In this document: one piece after another, positions 1 through 7,116 of the stretch
Position numbering within the stretch: position 1 is the first letter of the stretch
How the letters are laid out: each line of letters opens with the position of its first letter
Origin: Paraburkholderia phenazinium
GTDB lineage: Bacteria; Pseudomonadota; Gammaproteobacteria; Burkholderiales; Burkholderiaceae
Assembly: GCF_900100735.1 (NCBI RefSeq)
Contig: NZ_FNCJ01000018.1
Coordinates: 99,410 to 163,409, forward strand
Reading direction: 5' to 3'
DNA length: 64,000 nucleotides
Notes under the pieces: generated by a model
What the model saw: the letters and a program-made list of their open reading frames with translations, nothing else
What the model was told of the DNA's origin: nothing
Database searches by the model: none
Made by a program: the position numbers and the translations under genes

Positions 1-651
1 AATCCCCAGATTCCCGACCGTACAGAGAATCTGTTGGGCGATGGTCCGGACCCGACGGTGTCGTTGTATGCGACGTGCAAGAAGCTGGAAGCGGGCGACG
101 TGGACATTATCGCGATTCCCTGCAATACCGCGCATGCGTTCGTGGAACGGATTCAACCGTACCTGAATGTGCCGATCGTCAACATGCTGACCGTGAGCGT
201 CGAATATCTGCGGGCTGCGTTTCCCGAGTTGCGCGAAGTTGGACTGCTGGCGACAACAGGCACGATCATGAGTGGGGTCTATCGGAAGGCGCTGGAAGCG
301 CGCGGATTGAGACAGGTCGTGCCGAGTGATGCGTTGCAGACCCGTGTGATGAATGCGATTTACGGGGAGCGTGGAGTGAAGGCAGGGTTCTCGGCTGGCG
401 AATGTATCGACGACGTTACTGCGGCTGTGGATGAATTGAGCGAGCGTGGTGTCGAGGTGATTCTTCTCGGGTGTACGGAGTTGCCGCTGCTGCTGCCCAG
501 GCGCGAGGTGCGGTCGGGCAGCGGTGGCGTGGTGCGGCTTGTCGATCCGACTGATATTCTCGCCAAGCGTTGTGTGGCGTATGCGCTTGGGGAGGTGGGG
601 GTGGGGGCTGGGTTGCGTAGGCCGGAAGAACGGGGTGTGGCTCACCGATAG
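1..651 (+). CDS. Aspartate/glutamate racemase family protein (5' end outside window)
   Basis: Cofactor-independent Asp/Glu racemase family: two cysteines abstract and donate the alpha proton of an amino acid. The frame is open from base 1 and begins in the middle of the N-terminal domain (IPDRTENLLG, typical of aspartate racemases), so the true start lies upstream; the TTG at 34 is not a credible start. The first catalytic Cys is seen in IPCNTAHAF and the second in LLGCTELPLL, both with the usual flanking residues, so the enzyme looks functional. The C-terminal tail after the domain is short and Gly/Arg-rich. Substrate (Asp, Glu or other) cannot be read from sequence. Confidence 0.88.
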   Translation, partial: NPQIPDRTENLLGDGPDPTVSLYATCKKLEAGDVDIIAIPCNTAHAFVERIQPYLNVPIVNMLTVSVEYLRAAFPELREVGLLATTGTIMSGVYRKALEARGLRQVVPSDALQTRVMNAIYGERGVKAGFSAGECIDDVTAAVDELSERGVEVILLGCTELPLLLPRREVRSGSGGVVRLVDPTDILAKRCVAYALGEVGVGAGLRRPEERGVAHR

Positions 652-667
652 GGTGCCAACCGAGTTC

Positions 668-1141
668 CTATGCGAGATGTAATGCGAAACCCGGCTCGTC
701 CCCAAACAGCAAGTCCATCGAATACGGCAGCGCGAGCGGCGGCATCTCATCTCGACGGAAGTACCGGGTCGATTTGGTTTCGTCGTCCGTGGGAACACCC
801 GAACCGCCGACAATCTCGCATTCAAAAAGCGTAACGACGTATTCCACCTCGTCGCCGTTCGGATAGGTGTAGCGAAATTCTTTGCCACCTAGCACGGCGA
901 GGATACGCCGAATGCGAACCACATAGCCGGTTTCCTCCATCACCTCGCGGATGATGGCTTCCCGAGGCGATTCGCCCAATTCGATGCCACCGGCGGGCAG
1001 ACTCCATGCCTCGCCAGAGGACTTCTCCTGCAAGAGCAGGCGCCCCTGCGCGTCGCGAATCACCGCACCGACGGATGGGCTCAGGATCAATCCGGGACCT
1101 ACACGTTTGCGCAGCCAGCCGATATAGCTCTCGTTCTCCAT
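668..1141 (-). CDS. NUDIX hydrolase
   Basis: 157 aa. A complete Nudix box (G-x5-E-x7-R-E-x2-E-E-x-G) spans residues 51-73, with the metal-binding REVMEE core intact, so it should hydrolyse a nucleoside-diphosphate-linked substrate with Mg2+. The N-terminus (IGWLRKRVGPGLILSPSVGAVI) resembles the small Nudix proteins that act on NTPs or sugar nucleotides, but the substrate cannot be assigned. It is convergent with the racemase (16 bp between stops) and probably monocistronic. Start chosen at the first ATG of the frame. Confidence 0.88.
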   Translation of the reverse strand: MENESYIGWLRKRVGPGLILSPSVGAVIRDAQGRLLLQEKSSGEAWSLPAGGIELGESPREAIIREVMEETGYVVRIRRILAVLGGKEFRYTYPNGDEVEYVVTLFECEIVGGSGVPTDDETKSTRYFRRDEMPPLALPYSMDLLFGDEPGFALHLA

Positions 1142-1297
1142 GGCGTTCGTTTCTTCTCTCTGAGATTTGATGCGTTAGTTTGATTAGACCAAATCCGAGA
1201 CTGCCCCCGCAAGCCTGACGACAGTCACCGCGTTTACAATACCCGGATATCCCAGCTTCCCCTGAACAGTTTCGACACCTCCCAACTCGAGGTCTTC

Positions 1298-2494
1298 ATG
1301 ATTATCAAACCCCGCGTGCGCGGCTTTATCTGCGTGACTACCCATCCCGACGGCTGCGAAGCCAACGTCAGGGAACAGATCGACTATGTCACGGCCAGCG
1401 GGCCCATCGGCAACGGTCCCAAGCGTGTGCTCGTGATCGGCGCATCCACCGGCTACGGGCTGGCAGCCCGCATCACCGCCGCATTCGGTTGCGGCGCGGA
1501 TACGCTCGGCGTGTTCTTCGAGCGCGCCGGCAGCGACACCAAACCCGGCACCGCAGGCTGGTATAACACCGCCGCTTTCGAAAAGATCGCCAATGCCAAG
1601 GGCCTGTACGCGAAGGGCATCAACGGTGATGCCTTCTCAGATCCAGTGAAGCAGCAAACCATCGATATCATCAAGCGCGATCTAGGCCAGGTAGATCTGG
1701 TCGTGTACAGCCTTGCCTCGCCCCGACGCACGCATCCTCGCACAGGCGAGGTGTTCAACTCGACGCTCAAACCCATCGGCAAGGCCGTCACGCTGCGCGG
1801 AATCGACACCGATAAGGAAGTCGTCCGGGAAACCGTCCTCGAGCCCGCAACGCAAAGCGAAATCGACAATACCGTCGCAGTGATGGGTGGCGAAGACTGG
1901 CAGATGTGGATCGACGCACTGCTGGACGCGAAGGTTCTGGCCGATGGCGCGAAGACAACTGCGTTCACCTATCTCGGCGAGCAGATCACCCACGATATTT
2001 ACTGGAATGGCTCGATCGGCGCAGCGAAGAAGGATCTAGACCAGAAGGTGCTCGGCATTCGCGAGAAGCTGGCCCAGACCGGCGGCGATGCGCGCGTTTC
2101 CGTGTTGAAAGCGGTCGTCACCCAAGCGAGCTCGGCAATCCCGATGATGCCGCTGTACCTGTCGTTGCTGTTCAAGGTCATGAAAGAAAAGGGCACGCAC
2201 GAAGGCTGCATCGAACAGGTCTACGGGCTTTACAAGGACAGCCTGTATGACACGGCGCCACATCTCGATGAGGAAGGCCGTCTGCGCGCCGACTACAAGG
2301 AACTCGATCCGGCGGTGCAGAGCGAGGTGCAACAACTCTGGAGTCAGGTCACGAACGAGAACCTCTATGAGTTGACCGACTTCGCCGGTTACAAGACGGA
2401 ATTTCTACGTCTGTTCGGCTTCGAGATCGACGGCGTGGACTATGAGGCCGACGTCAATCCGGATGTGGCCATTCCGAACGTCGTCCAGGTTTAG
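1298..2494 (+). CDS. fabV: Trans-2-enoyl-ACP/CoA reductase FabV (NADH)
   Basis: 398 aa, the normal FabV length. FabV is the triclosan-tolerant enoyl-ACP reductase that completes each fatty-acid elongation cycle, first defined in Vibrio and Burkholderia. The long SDR-type active site Tyr-x8-Lys is present as Tyr235 and Lys244 (YWNGSIGAAK), exactly the spacing and numbering of the Burkholderia enzyme. The nucleotide-binding glycine region is VLVIGASTGYGLA near residue 44, and the N-terminal beta-hairpin MIIKPRVRGFIC is the family signature. Start is the ATG immediately before that signature. It stands alone, without fab neighbours, as is usual for fabV. Confidence 0.96.
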   Translation: MIIKPRVRGFICVTTHPDGCEANVREQIDYVTASGPIGNGPKRVLVIGASTGYGLAARITAAFGCGADTLGVFFERAGSDTKPGTAGWYNTAAFEKIANAKGLYAKGINGDAFSDPVKQQTIDIIKRDLGQVDLVVYSLASPRRTHPRTGEVFNSTLKPIGKAVTLRGIDTDKEVVRETVLEPATQSEIDNTVAVMGGEDWQMWIDALLDAKVLADGAKTTAFTYLGEQITHDIYWNGSIGAAKKDLDQKVLGIREKLAQTGGDARVSVLKAVVTQASSAIPMMPLYLSLLFKVMKEKGTHEGCIEQVYGLYKDSLYDTAPHLDEEGRLRADYKELDPAVQSEVQQLWSQVTNENLYELTDFAGYKTEFLRLFGFEIDGVDYEADVNPDVAIPNVVQV

Positions 2495-2511
2495 GCATGG
2501 GTGGGAGGCGT

Positions 2512-2530
2512 GCCCGCGTTAACAGCGGGC
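2512..2530. terminator. Hairpin between convergent fabV and S66 peptidase genes
   Basis: GCCCGC and GCGGGC arms (6 bp) enclose a 7-nt loop in the 39-bp gap between two convergent genes. There is no U-run on either strand, so it may be a weak bidirectional terminator or simply a stable hairpin. Confidence 0.3.
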
Positions 2531-2533
2531 GCG

Positions 2534-3568
2534 CTACCCCAGCCACTGCTCGACCGTGCCTCCGCCGTCACCCACGCTTACCCGCGCCAACGCACCATTG
2601 ACGAGCGAAAGCTGCGGCGGGACATGCCCGATATCCATGTCGTAAATCACCGGGCATGGAAGGTCCCCAAGCTCCGATTGGAGCGCATCGACATAGCGCA
2701 AACCGTCGCTGCCTTCGTCATCCGCGACGGCATTCCTTCCCATCAGCACTGCGGACACTCCATCGAACCACCCGCATAACCGCAGGCCGACAAGCGCACG
2801 TGCCAGCTTCCCAGGTTTGAGCTCCGCGTTCTCAAGATAGAGAAGCGCGCCCTCACCGCCCGCAGCCTCCACAAAGCCCGGCACGTTGCCGAAACGTGTG
2901 CCGGTCAGCCGGGAAATGGTATCGATGCAGCCTCCGATCAGACGCCCGGTGAACTCAAGGCTGGATGTCTTCCCGTCCAGGCGCTTCCACGCCGTCTCTT
3001 CTTCGAATACGGGGCCGTTCGCAGAAGGCCAACCCGCGTCCTGGCGCTGATGCAGACACGACGCGCGCTGTGTGAACGACGAACCCGGCTGCACAGTCAG
3101 CGCCTCCCAGATCGCAGCGGTCACCGAATCGAGTTTTGGCCAGCCGAGCTGCATCAGATTCGGACCGTGCAGCGTCGCCCAGCCGGCAAGGGTCGTAAGC
3201 GGCACATGCAGCGTGCTGAGATCGGAGAACCCAACAAACCACTTAGGAGGCAGACGTGCCAACGTCGCGAAATCCAGAAGCGGCAGCAACTCGATCGCGA
3301 GCTCGCCACCCCACGGCGGCATCACGGCAGCAACGCCTGGATCCGTAAGAAATCGCATCAGCTCCACAGCGCGTTGTTCGCGCGATGCGCTCGCACTCTT
3401 GTACTCCTGACGCAGGCACTCACCCTCCACGACCCGGTACCCGCGCTGGCGCAACATATCGATGGTCCGATCGAGGCGAGGATGCAATGGCTCGCTGACA
3501 CCGGATGAAGGCGCAGTGATCGCGATGAGATCGCCGGGAACGAGGGGTTTCGGAAAGCGAAGGTGCAT
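2534..3568 (-). CDS. S66 peptidase family LD-carboxypeptidase (MccF/LdcA-like)
   Basis: 344 aa. Family S66 serine peptidases cleave the L,D bond of murein tetrapeptides (LdcA) or amide bonds of toxic aminoacyl-nucleotides (MccF). The nucleophile Ser sits in the GFSDLSTLH motif, and the family landmarks VPGDLIAITAPSSG at the N-terminus and PPWGGELAIELLPLLDF before the nucleophile are clear. The second half contains GRLIGGCIDTISRLTGT and ALLYLENAE, which in MccF-type members carry the catalytic Glu and lead to the His (here in MDIGHVPPQLSL). The extra length of the central region favours the MccF-like branch over classical LdcA. Cytoplasmic, no signal peptide; monocistronic. Confidence 0.85.
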   Translation of the reverse strand: MHLRFPKPLVPGDLIAITAPSSGVSEPLHPRLDRTIDMLRQRGYRVVEGECLRQEYKSASASREQRAVELMRFLTDPGVAAVMPPWGGELAIELLPLLDFATLARLPPKWFVGFSDLSTLHVPLTTLAGWATLHGPNLMQLGWPKLDSVTAAIWEALTVQPGSSFTQRASCLHQRQDAGWPSANGPVFEEETAWKRLDGKTSSLEFTGRLIGGCIDTISRLTGTRFGNVPGFVEAAGGEGALLYLENAELKPGKLARALVGLRLCGWFDGVSAVLMGRNAVADDEGSDGLRYVDALQSELGDLPCPVIYDMDIGHVPPQLSLVNGALARVSVGDGGGTVEQWLG

Positions 3569-3843
3569 GGATTTTTTCTGTGTGTTTGTGGAGCAAGCTG
3601 CTGCGTCTTGAGGTGATGTTTTCCGGCTGGGCTGTCAATATCATCATATTGACAGCAATCCGCGATCATCCGCTATAGCCCCAAGGTGCATCTAACAGGA
3701 TCGACACAGCGCACACCCCACAATATGAATGCTGCAGGCACTGCCTGGTCTAGTAAACTTCTGTCCGGGAGGCTGCCGCGTATAGTCGAGAGCGAGCAAC
3801 TGCCCCTTCCTTTATACGAGCCCAATCCGCCGGAGTCCACGCG

Positions 3844-4611
3844 ATGAAAAAAATTCTGATTATCGGCATCGGCGCGGGAGACCCTGACTACATGACGGTT
3901 CAGGCGATCAACGCGCTCAATCAGGTCGACGTGTTCTTTGTCATGGACAAGGGCGTCGCCAAGGAAAAACTGGTCGCCCTGCGCAAGCAGATCATCGAGC
4001 GGTTTATCACCCACCACGACTATCGCATCGTGGAAGCGACCAGTCCCGAGCGCCGGCCTGACGACGGTGACTACCGGTCCGCGGTGGACGAACTGAACCG
4101 CGACAAGCAGGCAATCTTCGAGCACCTGCTTGCCGATGAGCTGAGCGAGGGCGAGTGCGGCGCGTTTCTCGTCTGGGGCGATCCGTCCCTGTACGACAGC
4201 ACGATACGCATCCTGGAGGCCATTGCGCAAGGCGGCAAGCATACGTTCGACTACGAGGTCATTCCAGGCATCAGCAGCGTCCAGGCATTAGCTGCCCGGC
4301 ACCGGGTTCCGCTCAACCTGATCGGACGCTCGGTCGAGATCACCAATAGCCGCGGCATCGCCGATGGCTTCCCGAGCAACGTCGACAGCGTCGTCGTCAT
4401 GCTCGACTCGCAAAACACCTTCCGCAAGCTCGCCGACGAGGATCTGGATATCTACTGGGGCGCCTACGTCGGCACGCCCGACGAGATTCTGATCTCAGGA
4501 AAATTGCGCGACGTCATGGACCAAATAGAGCGCGTTCGGGCAGAGGCGCGCCGCACCCATGGCTGGATCATGGACACCTATCTGTTGCGCAAGCCCGATA
4601 ACAAGGTCTAA
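3844..4611 (+). CDS. cobF: Precorrin-6A synthase (deacetylating) CobF
   Basis: 255 aa SAM-dependent methyltransferase of the tetrapyrrole methylase family. CobF methylates C-1 of precorrin-5 with loss of acetate in aerobic cobalamin synthesis. Evidence: N-terminal IGIGAGDPDYMTVQA, the WGDPSLYDSTIRIL motif, and EVIPGISSVQALAARH, all characteristic of this family, with the CobF-specific region ITNSRGIADGFP. No other cob/cbi gene is next to it, so it is a stand-alone copy; the main cluster must lie elsewhere. I searched the upstream 270 bp for cobalamin-riboswitch boxes and found none. Start at ATG 3844. Confidence 0.9.
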   Translation: MKKILIIGIGAGDPDYMTVQAINALNQVDVFFVMDKGVAKEKLVALRKQIIERFITHHDYRIVEATSPERRPDDGDYRSAVDELNRDKQAIFEHLLADELSEGECGAFLVWGDPSLYDSTIRILEAIAQGGKHTFDYEVIPGISSVQALAARHRVPLNLIGRSVEITNSRGIADGFPSNVDSVVVMLDSQNTFRKLADEDLDIYWGAYVGTPDEILISGKLRDVMDQIERVRAEARRTHGWIMDTYLLRKPDNKV

Positions 4612-4778
4612 GACCGTGGAACACCTCGATTCGTAAGTTAAGCCGATTTATGCATGTCTGAATCGTGCTTAATCAGATTTACCGTTCACTCCGACGCGGA
4701 CAAACTGCATCTGTCGGCGCTTCGAACCGCCCGCCAAGATCGGCGCAAGCGCCATACAACGACTGACGAGGGAGCAAC

Positions 4779-5341
4779 ATGAAGACATTGCACTCACCGG
4801 CACGCAATCAGGCAGCAAGCTGACTTTGAAGGAAGCGAGCGGCACCTTCAATCTGCACTTTGTGGGCAATGGGTCGAACGGCAGCGCGCCGCTTGATTTC
4901 CCCAATAGCGTCGGTCTCGAGGGCACCTGGACCGATGGCAGCAAGACGTTGCCGGTCAAGCTAAGCGGTGGCGGCGATCGGTCATCCGTCGAAACGCCGG
5001 CCGGTCCGCAGTACGGTGCGATCACCAGCGAAACGGACCAGGCTTTCGAGGCGCGGGCTCAGGGATTCTACTTTGCCGCGCTTAAAGGCGACGCCAGGAC
5101 GGCGGCTCGCTATGTCGATTACCCGCTGCGGGTGAACTGGACGCCCACGCACCACGAGCTAATCAAGTCGCCCAAGCAGCTTGTCGACAACTGGAATCGC
5201 ATCTTCACGCCCAACTACATCGCTGCATTGCGCGACGCCGCGCCGCACGATATGCCAGTCATGAAAAGCGAGTACGCCATGCTCGGAGCGGGGCTCGCCT
5301 ACTTCAGCGACAAAGGTGTCGAAGTATTGAACGTGCCTTGA
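4779..5341 (+). pseudogene. Secreted/periplasmic protein gene with 5' deletion and frame break
   Basis: A well-placed ribosome site (gagggagcaac) precedes an ATG at 4779, but that frame stops after 14 codons. The long coding frame (through 5341) is shifted by one and reads back across the same bases with protein-like sequence (DIALTGTQSGSKLTLKE then ASGTFNLHF), which begins inside a beta-rich domain rather than at an N-terminus. The picture is that of an internal deletion that fused the first few codons to the middle of the gene, out of frame, and removed the signal peptide. The rest, about 170 residues, has a C-terminal part that looks NTF2-like in helix pattern. The only in-frame start is a TTG at 4826 with no ribosome site. 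Probably not translated. Confidence 0.55.
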
Positions 5342-5449
5342 TGACGCATTGCGCGCGATCACCCCGCCGTCCATGTGGCTTCCCGAATTCGAAAGCCGTC
5401 ACTATGCAGCGCATAATTCGCTAGAGCATTCCATCAACGGAGTTCAGCA

Positions 5450-5875
5450 ATGGTCGATGCATTCAACCCGCCCGACGTCTGGCCGCCATTCGGCGCCTTC
5501 TCGATGGCCGTCATCCAGGGTGATGGCCAGATCGCCCATCTGAAGGGTCAGGTGTCTCTCGATCGACAAGGCCAGCTTGTCGGCCACAACGACATGCGGG
5601 CACAGACACGCCAGACGCTGGAAAACATTCGCGCTGTGCTGGAGGCCATGGGAGGGCAAATGGCCGATGTGCTATCGCTCGTCCACTACACAACGGACAT
5701 TGATGCGTTCATGGCCGCTTCGGATATTCGAAAGGCGTGTTTTGCCGCGCCGTATCCTGTCACGACCACGGTTCAGGTCGAGCGCCTGTATCGTCCAGAG
5801 TTGATGATCGAGATCACGGCGGTTGCGGAAATCCCCCGGGACAGGTTTCGGCGCCCTGCTGTCACACAAGGCTGA
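5450..5875 (+). CDS. Rid (YjgF/YER057c/UK114) family protein without the deaminase Arg
   Basis: 141 aa, one YjgF/Rid domain. True RidA hydrolyses reactive enamine/imine intermediates made by PLP enzymes, using an arginine (Arg105 in E. coli) to bind the carboxylate. Aligning the segment PYPVTTTVQVERLYRPE with the E. coli region around Arg105 puts Thr at that place, so this member belongs to a Rid subgroup not expected to have imine deaminase activity. The surrounding fold signatures (LKGQVSLD, TLENIRAVLEAMG, MIEITAVAEIP) are intact. Start at the ATG before VDAFNPPDVWPPFG. Confidence 0.85.
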   Translation: MVDAFNPPDVWPPFGAFSMAVIQGDGQIAHLKGQVSLDRQGQLVGHNDMRAQTRQTLENIRAVLEAMGGQMADVLSLVHYTTDIDAFMAASDIRKACFAAPYPVTTTVQVERLYRPELMIEITAVAEIPRDRFRRPAVTQG

Positions 5876-5882
5876 TCCTGAC

Positions 5883-6410
5883 CTACTTCACCAACCCTGC
5901 CAACCCCAACGCGGCCCCCGCCGCGACCAGCCAGATGGGATTGAACTTCGTCCGATAGGCGATCACAACCGTCAAAATCGTCAGCACGGCACGACCTACG
6001 TTGACATCGACTTCCCGAATGAACACATAGGCCGCACAAGCCAGCAGACCCACTGTCACCGGTGCGAGACCGCGACGAATCGACTTCACGACCAGCGAAT
6101 CGTTATGCCGCTCGAACCACCCGCTCACAAAATAGGCGAGCACCGCGGAAGGAATAATCATCGCCAGCGTCGCGACCAGCGCTCCGGCCAGCCCCGCGGC
6201 CTGAAAGCCGATCAACGAAACGGCCATGCCGTTCGGTCCAGGTGCTGCCTGCATCGCCGAGAAGAATGTGACGAACTGCTGCGCAGTAAGCCAGTGACGC
6301 GTTTCGACCGCATAGTGCTGGATATCGGCCAGCGTAGCGTTGATGCCGCCGACTGCGAGCAGCGACCAGAGCGCGCTGTGAAGCGCGAGATCAGTGAGCC
6401 GGGACATCAT
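5883..6410 (-). CDS. Chromate transporter, C-terminal half protein (ChrA short-chain CHR)
   Basis: 175 aa with one CHR domain of about six hydrophobic segments. It is the second half of a split chromate transporter; both halves are needed in characterised short-chain pairs. The CHR signature is QAAPGPNGMAVSLIGFQ near residue 50. Its ATG overlaps the stop of the preceding gene by four bases (ATGA), which fixes the start and implies translational coupling. A longer frame upstream is out-of-frame shadow of the first half. Confidence 0.85.
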   Translation of the reverse strand: MMSRLTDLALHSALWSLLAVGGINATLADIQHYAVETRHWLTAQQFVTFFSAMQAAPGPNGMAVSLIGFQAAGLAGALVATLAMIIPSAVLAYFVSGWFERHNDSLVVKSIRRGLAPVTVGLLACAAYVFIREVDVNVGRAVLTILTVVIAYRTKFNPIWLVAAGAALGLAGLVK

Positions 6411-7048
6411 CGCGCAGTTCCCTCGCGGCGCCGTGTTGCCGCTTCGGCTCGCAACGCACGCCACATAAGCCATGTGCCAAACGGACCCAGCACGGCGAGA
6501 ACGAGCAGCAGCGGCAGTTTCAGCAACGCCACAGCGATGAACGTGGCAACCACCAGTACCAGATTGCGCAGATCGCGCGGCAGGCTGACGAGCAGCTTGA
6601 GCACGGTTGCGATGACAAGCCCCGTCGCCACCGGCATCAAACCCGCTAGCAGATGCGACGTGACGGGGGCACTGCCCCAACTTGCGTACGCGTAGCCGAC
6701 GCCGATCGTGATGATCGTGGGCGCAAGATAAAGGCCACAGACACCCGTGACCGCGCCGAGCGCCCCGTGATACTGCCGGCCGATAATCGTCGCAATGTTC
6801 GATACGTTCGGCCCCGGCAGAAGCTGCGCAAGCGGCAGCAGTTCGGCAAACTCGCGGTCGGTCAACCAGCCGCGGCGCTCGACCAGCATGCGGCGCGCCC
6901 AGGGCAGCACACCACCGAAGCCGGTCAGCCCGACCATGAAGAACGCGCCGAACAGTTGCCCGAGCGTGGGTCGAGGACGCGCGTCGAGCGGCTTGTCATG
7001 CGTCCCGGCATCTGGGCCATTGGCATCATCGAGGATCGGTGCGTTCAT
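6407..7048 (-). CDS. Chromate transporter, N-terminal half protein (ChrA short-chain CHR)
   Basis: 213 aa, one CHR domain: VGLTGFGGVLPWARRMLV and LAQLLPGPNVSNIATIIG are the conserved motifs. Together with the overlapping downstream gene it makes a two-gene heterodimeric chromate/sulfate transporter of the inner membrane, exporting chromate in characterised cases. A hydrophilic N-terminal tail of about 30 residues precedes the first membrane segment; the start may be a little downstream. No chrB regulator is adjacent. Confidence 0.85.
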   Translation of the reverse strand: MNAPILDDANGPDAGTHDKPLDARPRPTLGQLFGAFFMVGLTGFGGVLPWARRMLVERRGWLTDREFAELLPLAQLLPGPNVSNIATIIGRQYHGALGAVTGVCGLYLAPTIITIGVGYAYASWGSAPVTSHLLAGLMPVATGLVIATVLKLLVSLPRDLRNLVLVVATFIAVALLKLPLLLVLAVLGPFGTWLMWRALRAEAATRRREGTAR

Positions 7049-7116
7049 TGGCGGGGCCGCTCACGAAGGTTTATTTGCGCTGAGATGGATGATAGCAGCG
7101 CCATTTCCCGCTTCGT

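Noticed and set aside
3600..3843. Possible cobalamin riboswitch before cobF
   Set aside because: GGCACTGCC near 3730 superficially recalls a B12 element, but the conserved B12 box and surrounding stems are absent.
5823..6695. 290-codon + strand frame over the chromate transporter genes
   Set aside because: Arg/His/Gln-rich shadow translation of two clear membrane proteins on the other strand.
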